This document shows, piece after piece, positions 12,451 through 20,151 of a DNA stretch of 33,290 bases (the first letter of the stretch is position 1; each line of letters starts with the position of its first letter). Under the pieces are notes generated by a model. The model saw only the letters and a list, made by a program, of their open reading frames with translations, did not search any database and was not told where the DNA came from. Source of the DNA: Deltaproteobacteria bacterium. GTDB lineage: Bacteria > SAR324 > XYD2-FULL-50-16. Made by a program: the position numbers and the translations under genes. The stretch is from assembly GCA_018657625.1 (NCBI GenBank), contig JABHWU010000086.1, forward strand, positions 1 through 33,290, given 5' to 3'.

Positions 12451-15294
12451 TCATTGTCCACCCCTTACGCAACGGACCCGTTTGCCAGGAGTCCAACCGA
12501 CATGGCCTACTTCACCAACATAGAAGGACACCTGCCACGCGAAACCGGTACTACTCGCACTAGCTGTAGACGACCACAATGGTCCGTATGGATCGTCAGT
12601 TGGGAATACGGATGTATCTATGGTAGGACTGTACCTGCCGTAATCTACTATTCCTGTTAACTCAGTTATATTGGGTAGACGCCAATCTTCATGGCCAGCC
12701 AAAGAGAGGTTTCCACAAACGTCAACAGTCGCCCAATTTTCAGTGGCATGGTAAGTCCCAGATGCCCTATACCAGTTATATAGGGTTGCGCTGCCACCCG
12801 TGCAATCCAAAAAGTCTGAAAAACCTACAACACACTTTTGCCACATGAGGTTTGTGACCTCGTCCGTCACCGTGCCGTCGAGATTGTCAAGGTAGGAGAG
12901 CGGGTTGATCGTATAATCTGAATCTTCACCTTCTGTTGCACTATAATCAATAGTTTGTCCGGTATCTGGCAGTCTGTTATAGGTGATGTTAAGCGTATCA
13001 TTCGTATTTAACAAAAAAATGTAGCCCGCACCAGAGTCAAACGCAGTTCCGGTATCTGAAATGGCGGCACCATCGGTATTGTCAATCGCTCCCGATTGAT
13101 TGTCTTCACCAGTAGCGCCCGCTAAAATTGTATTGCCACTGATCGCCACCGATTGGCCAAGTCTGTCACCATAACCCGCATTAGAGGCCTTGAGATAAGC
13201 ATCCTGATACCAGTTTCCATTCACATTTTTAAACACGTATGCAGCACCGGTATCTGTTTCTGCTCCAGTGTCGGAAATAATCGCATCATTGGAATTGACG
13301 ATATCTTTAGAGGGGTTATCTTCCGCCAGTGCTCCTACGACGATTGTGCTACCCGAGATTGATAGTGATGATCCAAAGTCATCACCACCGTCAGCATTTG
13401 AAGCTTTAAGATAAGCGTCCTGATACCAATCGCCACTGGCTTTCGTTCGATAAACATAAACAGCGCCTGAATCACTGGCAAAACCGGAATCGGATATCGT
13501 GGCATCATTTGAATTGGTAATGGAATTAGCGGCATTATCCTCATAGATGGCGCCAATAGCGATGATATCATTGTCAATCGATACTGAAATGCCGAATCTA
13601 TCATCCGCCTCTGAATTTGAAGCTTTGAGATAAGCATCTTGATACCAGTCTCCACTGGAATTAGCTTTAAAGACATATGCAGCCCCGACCGCGCTGGCAG
13701 TCCCTAAATCCGCAACAGCGCCATCATCAGTATTCATAATGGCACTTGAGGTATTTTGTTCCTTATAAGCCCCTACGACAATAGTATTGCCGCTGACCGC
13801 CACTGAACTGCCGAATTCATCGTATTGCCCGGCGTTGGAAGCTTTTAAATAAGCATCCTGAAACCAGTCTCCACTGACATTTGTTTTAAATACATAGGCT
13901 GCACCAAGAGTAATAAGCGATCCTGAATCGACGATCGTCGCATTGTCGGTGTTATTAATACTGGTAGAATCATTATCTTCAGCGGGGGCTCCGACGACGA
14001 TGATTTCACCACTGATGGACACAGTCCAACCGAACCAGTCGCTGTTGCTGCTAGCATTTGAAGCCTTGAGGTAGGCATCTTGATACCAGTTCCCGCTAGC
14101 ATCTGTTCTAAAAACATAAGCCGCACCTACAGAATTGGCAGAACCAGAGTCTGTGATCAAGGCATTGTCAGTGTTGATAATGGTACCGGACAGGTTATTT
14201 TCAAGATACGCCCCTACTACAATAATACTATCACTGATGGAAACCGAATGACCAAAATGATCATTCACTCCGGCATTTGACGCTTTTAGATAGGCGTCCT
14301 GATACCAGTCGCCATTGGCATCTTTCTTATAGACATAGACCGCCCCTTGGTTATTATCTGAAATACCGTCTGCCAAATTGTCGGCAATAGAGACATTGTT
14401 TGTGTTGACAATGAGGTTGGAAGAATTGTCCTCAGTTGAGGCACCGATCACCATGGTATCGCCATCAATAGCGACCGCATAGCCAAATTCGTCATTAGTC
14501 CCAGTGTTAGATGACTTGAGATAGGCATCCTGAAGCCAACCTTGATCAAATGGCGTTTCAGAAATGGTAACTGCATAATCCTGTGTTGAAGAATCCGCTG
14601 CAGTTACCGTATAAATCACTGCGGAACTGAAATTATTATCTGATATGCCACTGATTTGCGTTACACTATTCGCCGTGACGGATTCACCGGTAGTGGTGAA
14701 GATCGCGACTAAAGCCGTCACATCTGTTCCAAAAGGGACAGTGGCGGTAATATTCGTCCCGAAGATAGTGGTTGTGACATCAGAAGAAAGAGCTGTATTC
14801 GCCAAGTCGGTAAAACTAAAAGCGGTTATTTCTTTGGCGTCATTTGCCGTAACGGTTACAGAAACTGTATAATCCTGTGTTGAAGAATCCGCTGCAGTTA
14901 CCGTATAAATTACTGGGAAACTGAAATCATTGGCTGTTGTGCCGCTTGATTGCGTTGTGTCACCCACTGCTACAGATTCACCTGTTGTAGTGAAGGTCGC
15001 GACTAAAGCCGTTACATCTCTTCCAAAAGGCACCAGGGCAGTAATATCAGTCTCATTGATATCCGAGGTTACATCAATAGTTAAGGCGCCGTTATCAGAC
15101 GCTGAAAAGCTGAATGAACTTATCGTCTTAGTGATTGATGAGTCATCATCCCCAGAACCGGTCCCGGAGTCAGTTCCAGAGTCAGTTCCAGAGTCAGTCC
15201 CGGAATCAGATCCAGAATCAGATCCAGCACATCCTGCAGCGAGAAAAATTAATGTAGTGATAATTAAGAATCCCAATAACCATTTTGATTTCAT
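12451..15294 (-). CDS. Large lipoprotein: FG-GAP-like repeats plus Lcl/DUF1566 domain
   Basis: A 947-residue surface lipoprotein. The signal peptide ends in the lipobox LAAGC (Cys22); the ATG was chosen because AAAGGC precedes it. An acidic Ser/Gly/Asp/Thr repeat linker follows (about 24-52), then two related beta-domains (about 53-245, each with TSDIN/TTIFGTNI, VPFGxDVTALVA and TVTAADSSTQDY). Seven repeats of 72-77 residues (DAYLKASNA, DxFGxSVSISG, IVVGAxxEDN, GAAYVF) come next, resembling integrin FG-GAP blades, so probably a seven-bladed propeller. The final 165 residues are a DUF1566 domain with WRLPNITEL and RCVRGGQ. It likely acts in adhesion or ligand binding at the outer membrane. Confidence 0.8.
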   Translation of the reverse strand: MKSKWLLGFLIITTLIFLAAGCAGSDSGSDSGTDSGTDSGTDSGTGSGDDDSSITKTISSFSFSASDNGALTIDVTSDINETDITALVPFGRDVTALVATFTTTGESVAVGDTTQSSGTTANDFSFPVIYTVTAADSSTQDYTVSVTVTANDAKEITAFSFTDLANTALSSDVTTTIFGTNITATVPFGTDVTALVAIFTTTGESVTANSVTQISGISDNNFSSAVIYTVTAADSSTQDYAVTISETPFDQGWLQDAYLKSSNTGTNDEFGYAVAIDGDTMVIGASTEDNSSNLIVNTNNVSIADNLADGISDNNQGAVYVYKKDANGDWYQDAYLKASNAGVNDHFGHSVSISDSIIVVGAYLENNLSGTIINTDNALITDSGSANSVGAAYVFRTDASGNWYQDAYLKASNASSNSDWFGWTVSISGEIIVVGAPAEDNDSTSINNTDNATIVDSGSLITLGAAYVFKTNVSGDWFQDAYLKASNAGQYDEFGSSVAVSGNTIVVGAYKEQNTSSAIMNTDDGAVADLGTASAVGAAYVFKANSSGDWYQDAYLKASNSEADDRFGISVSIDNDIIAIGAIYEDNAANSITNSNDATISDSGFASDSGAVYVYRTKASGDWYQDAYLKASNADGGDDFGSSLSISGSTIVVGALAEDNPSKDIVNSNDAIISDTGAETDTGAAYVFKNVNGNWYQDAYLKASNAGYGDRLGQSVAISGNTILAGATGEDNQSGAIDNTDGAAISDTGTAFDSGAGYIFLLNTNDTLNITYNRLPDTGQTIDYSATEGEDSDYTINPLSYLDNLDGTVTDEVTNLMWQKCVVGFSDFLDCTGGSATLYNWYRASGTYHATENWATVDVCGNLSLAGHEDWRLPNITELTGIVDYGRYSPTIDTSVFPTDDPYGPLWSSTASASSTGFAWQVSFYVGEVGHVGWTPGKRVRCVRGGQ
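13003..14533 (-). repeat. Seven tandem coding repeats of 216-231 bp
   Basis: A conserved anchor (read leftward as CTTAT or CCTAT after CAGGATGC-like words) recurs near 13195, 13411, 13630, 13849, 14071, 14290 and 14521, giving periods of 216, 219, 219, 222, 219 and 231 bases. All are multiples of three, so repeat gain or loss would keep the frame of the lipoprotein. Confidence 0.75.
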
Positions 15295-15383
15295 TGATGC
15301 CTTTATATAGTTTATATTCAAGGTTCGGTTTTTATCGAGGAGTTTAAATGTTTTCGTCGGCTCGATAAAAAACCTAAGTTGTT

Positions 15384-15530
15384 CCTTAACATAAAAATGC
15401 TACTCTTGAATCTCTTTCAATTCATTACCAAGGTCACACATCCATTGTTTTATATAGACACATACCCAATTGTAATTTATTTCGACGGAAAAAGCTGAGA
15501 GACACTACAAAAGCACTTTTTATGTTAAGG
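15384..15530. repeat. MITE-like element with 18-bp terminal inverted repeats
   Basis: CCTTAACATAAAAATGCT at 15384-15401 is matched in reverse by AGCACTTTTTATGTTAAGG at 15512-15530, with one extra base in the right arm. The enclosed 110 bases hold no gene. TAAGT occurs just outside both ends, four bases out on the left and adjacent on the right, which is suggestive but not a clean target duplication. It could be a non-autonomous transposon or a pair of old IS ends. Confidence 0.5.
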
Positions 15531-15865
15531 TAAGTCTCTTTTATCTGAAAAAATAATACATCGTACTAAAGTATTAGACCTGTTTTTTTTATTGCAGGGA
15601 GCTCTGAGCAATATCTAAAAAAGGCCCTAAATAATTTTTACAATATCATATGTCACGTAATCAAAGTAGTTTGTGCTATCTTGAGGTCTATCCTCCGGAT
15701 AACAAAGATCGCAAAAACGAAAGTGGTAGGACAGAAAAAAATTAGCCTAGTGGGAATAATTGATATGAGGCGTCACAAATTCAGCCTAATCGACTTTCGC
15801 AACGTAGTGGCAATGATTTGAGCCAGTTTTGTTAGAATGGCTCAGAAATGTAACAGCACTGTAGA

Positions 15866-16036
15866 AAAACGGCATTAACTGTAACAAACCGCATTCATAA
15901 TTGCCAAAAACCGCACTCAGTCTCCAATTTGAACCACATTATTTGACTCTATCCAGGACCTCAAAACCACTTTATGGGACACTGGACCCACATTAAATGC
16001 CATTAGAGCCGCAATCAAAAGAACAGAACCAGATTA
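15866..16036. repeat. Degenerate periodic repeat, about 21 bp
   Basis: A motif of the type AACCGCATT recurs with cores at about 15871, 15890, 15912, 15935, 15968, 15989, 16010 and 16030; the spacings are 19, 22, 23, 33, 21, 21 and 20 bases, near two helical turns. No frame is open through it. Iterated sites of this kind occur at the ends of IS21-family elements, where the transposase binds them. Related words (AGTGCGG and ATTGCG, 22 bases apart) appear in reverse orientation at 17618-17645. Confidence 0.4.
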
Positions 16037-16771
16037 TGTGCCACTAGCTGTAATCATCTGCAATAAAACCTATATTAACCTTCTTCTCCTCTGATAACTG
16101 GTCCTAAAGCATTCGGAAAAAACGATCATTTATCTTGAATACCTATTTGCATTTTGATAGCGTTTAATACAATCGATATTCGTTTAGAAAAAAGGAGCCA
16201 TTTTGTGAAAATTGACCTTTTCGTTGATGGTATTCTAGATTGCGCACCCAGTACGAGGTACTAGGGACATTCCGTCTGGAAGGGACATAACCTCTTTATA
16301 CCATTGCTATCACTAGCTTCATAAGGGTGTTCTTCCTCAAAATCTCATCGGACGTAAAATGGTAACATCCTAGTAAATATTTACCGTGGAAAAAGAAACA
16401 TTTTATTCTGTATTTGATTTGAAGAGTGTCTTGAATGGAGAAATTGGAGTTGAAATTCTGAATTTTGACGTAGTAATGCCATTGAAGATTTGAACAGATA
16501 GATCCAACTGGCCAAGATTAAGCTGCTTCCTCGTGGGGTGAAAAAAGTATTTCCCTTCTAACTTCTCTTTTTACGCCAACTCTAGAGGAAATACAGACGA
16601 TATTTCCATCCATAATGTACTCCATCACCAACAGAGCCAAAAATTACTTATAGCTCATACTTGGGTGGTGATAGAGATAATACTTTGTTATATCATGCTA
16701 GGGAGGCTAATATCAATCTTCGCTAATAAAATTGCCCGGAGAAGCTAATTAAGTTTTGGAGATCACAGATA
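16037..16771. other. Gene-poor stretch before the YkgJ-type gene
   Basis: No convincing gene is present. A 19-codon frame starting GTG at 16204 (VKIDLFVDGILDCAPSTRY) follows a good AAAGGAG site and may be the start of a lost gene, but it ends at once. The rest is full of stops in all frames and looks like decayed sequence. Confidence 0.4.
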
Positions 16772-17464
16772 ATGGACCGACAATATTTTAAAGATATGAA
16801 AGATCTTAATAAAAGGATCGATCAACGGATTCGTAAATTTCCAAAAAAAATTTGCAGAATTGGTTGTAGTTCTTGTTGTAAGGTCAATCATGTCAGAATA
16901 TTCGAAATTGAAAGAGAAAATATTTGTCATTGGATTGAACAAAAAATGCCAAGTGATCAAATAAAAGCAGTCCGAAACAATATGAACAAATGGTTTGATT
17001 GTTATGATGAGTGTGTCGAACAAATAAAAATTGATAATCCGTTATGGTTAGAGAAAGATCTTCCTTGTAAATTAACTGAAGGCACTGATTTACCTCAACT
17101 TAATTATATAGAAAACCAGCTAATTGAAAAAAATATTGACTGCCCCTACCTGGATAACGATTTATGTCTAATTTACTCAGTTAGACCACTTAGTTGTAGA
17201 ATTTTCTTTGAAAAAGAAACGGTTGAGAATTGTAAAGCCAGAAAAAACATTCCTGAGAACATTCAAAAATCGAATTCAACAGTCCTTTTAGATTATATTA
17301 AAATTGCCAAAAAAAATCCTCAAATTACACAACCGTTTCATTGGTGGTTTTTGACATCTGCGACCCGGTCTGTTTTTATGCAACGGGAAATTCATCATTT
17401 CGGGGGAGATAAACTTCCAGGGATTGAAAATTTTAAAAACTTAAAATCTCTATCTGAGCTATGA
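16772..17464 (+). CDS. YkgJ-type cysteine-cluster protein
   Basis: A 230-residue protein with two cysteine groups typical of the YkgJ/CxxCxxCC (formerly UPF0153) family: ICRIGCSSCC at residues 27-36 and CPYLDNDLCLIYSVRPLSCR at about 124-143. These are predicted to bind a zinc or iron-sulfur centre in the cytoplasm. The RPLSCR motif is a strong family mark. The biochemical role is unknown, though members are sometimes linked to metal handling or protein modification. It is longer than the minimal family members because of a charged insert (about 45-120) and a C-terminal helical part. A small frame overlaps its stop codon. Confidence 0.8.
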   Translation: MDRQYFKDMKDLNKRIDQRIRKFPKKICRIGCSSCCKVNHVRIFEIERENICHWIEQKMPSDQIKAVRNNMNKWFDCYDECVEQIKIDNPLWLEKDLPCKLTEGTDLPQLNYIENQLIEKNIDCPYLDNDLCLIYSVRPLSCRIFFEKETVENCKARKNIPENIQKSNSTVLLDYIKIAKKNPQITQPFHWWFLTSATRSVFMQREIHHFGGDKLPGIENFKNLKSLSEL

Positions 17465-17586
17465 ATAAAATAATCAACATGATTATTCGGTCTTCAGTAT
17501 TTAGATCTTTTTTTAACGGCCAGTTGTCACCCACTCAAACACATGAAATTCAAAATGAAATCCTAGCATTAGGAGTTTCATTATAG
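17461..17586 (+). CDS. Small frame overlapping the YkgJ-type gene stop
   Basis: A 41-residue frame starts with an ATG that overlaps the preceding TGA stop (ATGA), an arrangement typical of translational coupling. The peptide (MNKIINMIIRSSVF, then QTHEIQNEILALGVS) has an amphipathic look, with no family I know. It may be a real co-translated small protein or chance. Confidence 0.3.
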   Translation: MNKIINMIIRSSVFRSFFNGQLSPTQTHEIQNEILALGVSL

Positions 17587-17725
17587 TTTCACTTAATTTG
17601 GGCCAGGTTTTTAGCTGAGTGCGGATCCGACGATTTATGATTGCGAGCCGCTACATTTAGTGATTTCATATCACATTTGGATTTTTTGTAACAGAGCCAT
17701 ATTATTTAAAAACAGTTGTTAATTC

Positions 17726-17938
17726 TTAATATCCATTAACCCAATAATCAACGCCATCACTACAATGGTATTTTATTGCGCTCGGTATCCTAATGACAGT
17801 TCTTTCAACTTTGCCATCATTCAGTTTATATTGTATATCTGTTCGACCCTGTGTTTTTTCGACTATGTTACACGTTTCGTTTTTTGGAAGGGTCGAACAG
17901 GATGAAATAAATATTAATAACATCGTAAATATTTTCAT
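17726..17938 (-). CDS. Small lipoprotein
   Basis: A 70-residue protein with a short lipoprotein signal: MKIFTMLLIF then the lipobox ISSC (Cys14), so a mature chain of 57 residues anchored by lipid. Two further cysteines in the mature part (ETCNIV and KYHCSDG) could pair in the periplasm. The ending DGVDYWVNGY is of a kind common in small envelope lipoproteins. I cannot name the family. The ribosome site is weak. Confidence 0.55.
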   Translation of the reverse strand: MKIFTMLLIFISSCSTLPKNETCNIVEKTQGRTDIQYKLNDGKVERTVIRIPSAIKYHCSDGVDYWVNGY

Positions 17939-17967
17939 AAAATACCCATAGAATAATTTTGCATTTT

Positions 17968-18243
17968 TTAAAAAACGTTTCCCACAATATTAGCCTTTCG
18001 CTCCGAATAGGGTGAAATTACCCGCCGGAGTACCTTGCAGTCCTCCCAGACAGGGCGTAGTGGCCTATGTGAGTTAGAAAGACGATTGTGCACCAAACAT
18101 AATTTGTAAACCTCATGTAAACCTAATTCATGGCTAAGAAACTGCAAAATATCGGGCAGTCGCTCCATTCTAGGCACTCTTAATTTTCTACAGTACCTTT
18201 TCTTTATATATCAGAATGGTAGCTGTCTTGTACATCCTTTCAT
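17968..18243 (-). pseudogene. Unknown frame interrupted by TGA
   Basis: Reading left from 18243, a strong ribosome site AAAGGAGGGACC precedes ATG, but the tenth codon is followed by TGA (18211-18213). The same frame then stays open for 80 codons (KKRYCRKLRVPRMERLPDIL, ending KANIVGNVF). The TGA could be a changed Trp or Arg codon. I recognise no family; it may be a broken mobile-element gene, or only the downstream part may be translated from an internal GTG. Confidence 0.3.
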
Positions 18244-18333
18244 GGTCCCTCCTTTTAGGTTTTTGATTGATTTATATTTGGAAATGCTTTGTATAAAATT
18301 TGATTGTAACAGCCGATTTGGATGATTTTGCCT

Positions 18334-19144
18334 GGTTCTGTCGCAAAAAACACGTTTTACTTAGAAGCTGAGATTTGATAGTGTTTTCTAATTTGAAAAG
18401 GAAGCGGAATGTCTCAATTGACCTTCAAAGGATCCCATTTTCCAAAATGTGTAATTCTACAAAGGGTTTACTGGTATCTCAGGTATGCTTTGAGCTACAG
18501 AGATATAGAGGAACTGATGGAAGAAAGAGGAGTTGAGGTTGATCATTCAACAATTCAGCGATGGGTTGTCAAATACACACCGCTCCTTGAGACTGAAATC
18601 AGAAAAAGGAAAAAAGCTGTTGGTACAAGCTGGAGAATGGACGAGACATACATAAAGATCAAAGGCATTTGGCATTATTTGTACAGAGCGGTCGATAAGG
18701 AAAATAACACGATTGATTTTCTATTAACTAAAAAGAGGGATAAAAAATCGGCTAAAAGATTTTTCACCAAAGCCATCAGTAACAATGGACTGCCGGAAAA
18801 AATCAATATCGACAAAAGTGGAGCGAACCTCGCGGCAATCAAGGATTATAATATCGAGTACAATACAACTATTGAAATTCAGCAGGTGAAATATCTCAAC
18901 AATATAGTAGAACAAGATCATCGGGCCATCAAGAGGATTACGAGAGGAATGCTTGGTTCTAAGTCATTTCATTCCGCGTCAATCACGCTTAATGGAATTG
19001 AAATGGTTAGAATGATCAAAAAGAATCAGATAGGAACGGAGGATAAATCCGTCCAAAACGCAGCCAAAATATTTTACAGCTTGGCTGCGTAATTAGATCA
19101 AAATGAGGGAATATTTTTTAATATGATTTTTTTGCGACAGAACC
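18334..19144 (+). mobile_element. Complete IS6-family insertion sequence (811 bp)
   Basis: The ends are perfect inverted repeats: GGTTCTGTCGCAAAAAA at 18334-18350 and its complement ending at 19144. The GGTTCTGT-C-GCAAA end is typical of the IS6/IS26 group, and the single intact transposase gene fills the element. The eight bases outside each end (TTTTGCCT and ACCGATAG) differ, so no target duplication is seen. That fits an old insertion, a later deletion, or recombination between two copies. Confidence 0.9.
18409..19092 (+). CDS. IS6-family DDE transposase
   Basis: A 227-residue transposase. Residues 1-70 include the helix-turn-helix part (YALSYRDIEELMEERGVEV, then STIQRWV). The catalytic triad is visible: Asp78 in WRMDETYIK, Asp135 in NIDKSGAN, and Glu168 in NNIVEQDHRAIKR. 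It is full-length for the family (about 225-240 residues) with no internal stop, so the element may be active. It is preceded by AAGGAAGCGGA. Such enzymes move by copy-in cointegrate formation and often join accessory genes to replicons. Confidence 0.9.
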   Translation: MSQLTFKGSHFPKCVILQRVYWYLRYALSYRDIEELMEERGVEVDHSTIQRWVVKYTPLLETEIRKRKKAVGTSWRMDETYIKIKGIWHYLYRAVDKENNTIDFLLTKKRDKKSAKRFFTKAISNNGLPEKINIDKSGANLAAIKDYNIEYNTTIEIQQVKYLNNIVEQDHRAIKRITRGMLGSKSFHSASITLNGIEMVRMIKKNQIGTEDKSVQNAAKIFYSLAA

Positions 19145-19173
19145 ACCGATAGTCATTGGATTTTTGGCTTTTT

Positions 19174-20022
19174 TTAGGTGTTGTTATGAATATCTTCCAG
19201 ATCATCAATATAGCCTTGTAGTTTATCTAAGGCGTGTTGTTTTTGTTTTTGAGTCAATATATCATTCAGCTTAATCCAATAATCCATCCAGGTCACTTTT
19301 CTTTTTTCAATTTCTTCTTCGTTATCGGGTGAGCTAAATACACTTGGATTCATGAACCAGGCGGTTATGTATATTTTGATTTCCTCAGTTGTTTTTTTCT
19401 CATGTAACAGTTGAATGATTCGTTTTTGTGTTTCTATATTTTGTTCATCATGTTTGGAACGATCATGTCTTACAAACTTAACATTGGCTAATACCTTGCT
19501 TTCCTGGTTTTTAGTCAGATCTCCATACCAATCTTCCAATTGTTCAATGACTTTTTCTTTTCTATCTTTCAACCATTCTTCATCTGACTTACGAAGACGT
19601 TTCCTCCGGCGTTCTCTATTTTCTTCGAGTTGCTTTTGAAAATAGTTGATTTGCTCTGTTGTCAGTGATGAAAGAAATAAGGCAATATCATCTCCTGCTT
19701 TTTCATGAACCCTTATGCGCATCTCCGTATATTCATTTTCGATCCAGGGTAGGTTTTCTTCCGAAAAACCGTTTTGAACCTCTACTTTGACTTGTTTTAA
19801 GAAAGTAACAATACGTGGAATTTCCTCTTTTCTGTGCCAGGCATGTAGTTGATCTACTTTGATTTCCAGGAAATCTTCCTGATCGTCATTAATATCGAAA
19901 TAAGAATCGATTTTATATTCGATATACCAATCGGTATAGTCATAAAAGAGACCTATTTGACTACATCCCACCAGTAGTAATGTGAGTAGGAAGACTTTTG
20001 CTAAAATAGAAAAAGATTTCAT
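19174..20022 (-). CDS. DUF6279-like lipoprotein
   Basis: A 282-residue lipoprotein: the signal peptide ends in LLLVGC (Cys20), then a tryptophan/tyrosine-rich stretch (YDYTDWYIEYKIDSYFD) and a long, charged, all-helical body (e.g. LEENRERRRKRLRKSDEEW). This fits the DUF6279 lipoprotein family, whose function is unknown. I chose ATG at 20022 because AGGAAACA precedes it; an upstream start would bury the signal peptide. It lies 130 bases after the ABC permease gene on the same strand and is probably the end of that operon. The IS6 element now sits just beyond its stop. Confidence 0.65.
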   Translation of the reverse strand: MKSFSILAKVFLLTLLLVGCSQIGLFYDYTDWYIEYKIDSYFDINDDQEDFLEIKVDQLHAWHRKEEIPRIVTFLKQVKVEVQNGFSEENLPWIENEYTEMRIRVHEKAGDDIALFLSSLTTEQINYFQKQLEENRERRRKRLRKSDEEWLKDRKEKVIEQLEDWYGDLTKNQESKVLANVKFVRHDRSKHDEQNIETQKRIIQLLHEKKTTEEIKIYITAWFMNPSVFSSPDNEEEIEKRKVTWMDYWIKLNDILTQKQKQHALDKLQGYIDDLEDIHNNT

Positions 20023-20151
20023 ATTGTTTCCTGTATGTATTCTAAAATTAACATTATTAATGTCGACTATTTGAGTTAAATGCAACTTCACAACGGTGAT
20101 CTAATATTATTAGGTCAATAGCTATTAATATTTACTATAACCTAAACATAT

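Noticed and set aside
13003..14533. CRISPR array
   Set aside because: The repeats are 216-231 bases, imperfect and in frame within a protein-coding gene; no short-repeat/spacer pattern occurs anywhere in the window.
11755..15294. Diversity-generating retroelement, because DUF1566-type domains are known DGR targets
   Set aside because: No reverse transcriptase gene and no template repeat matching the 3' end of either gene was found in the window. The two gene ends differ too evenly to be a variable/template pair.
12430..15310. Several long rightward frames opposite the large lipoprotein gene
   Set aside because: They are antisense shadows caused by the tandem repeats of the real gene; they lack ribosome sites and protein-like composition.
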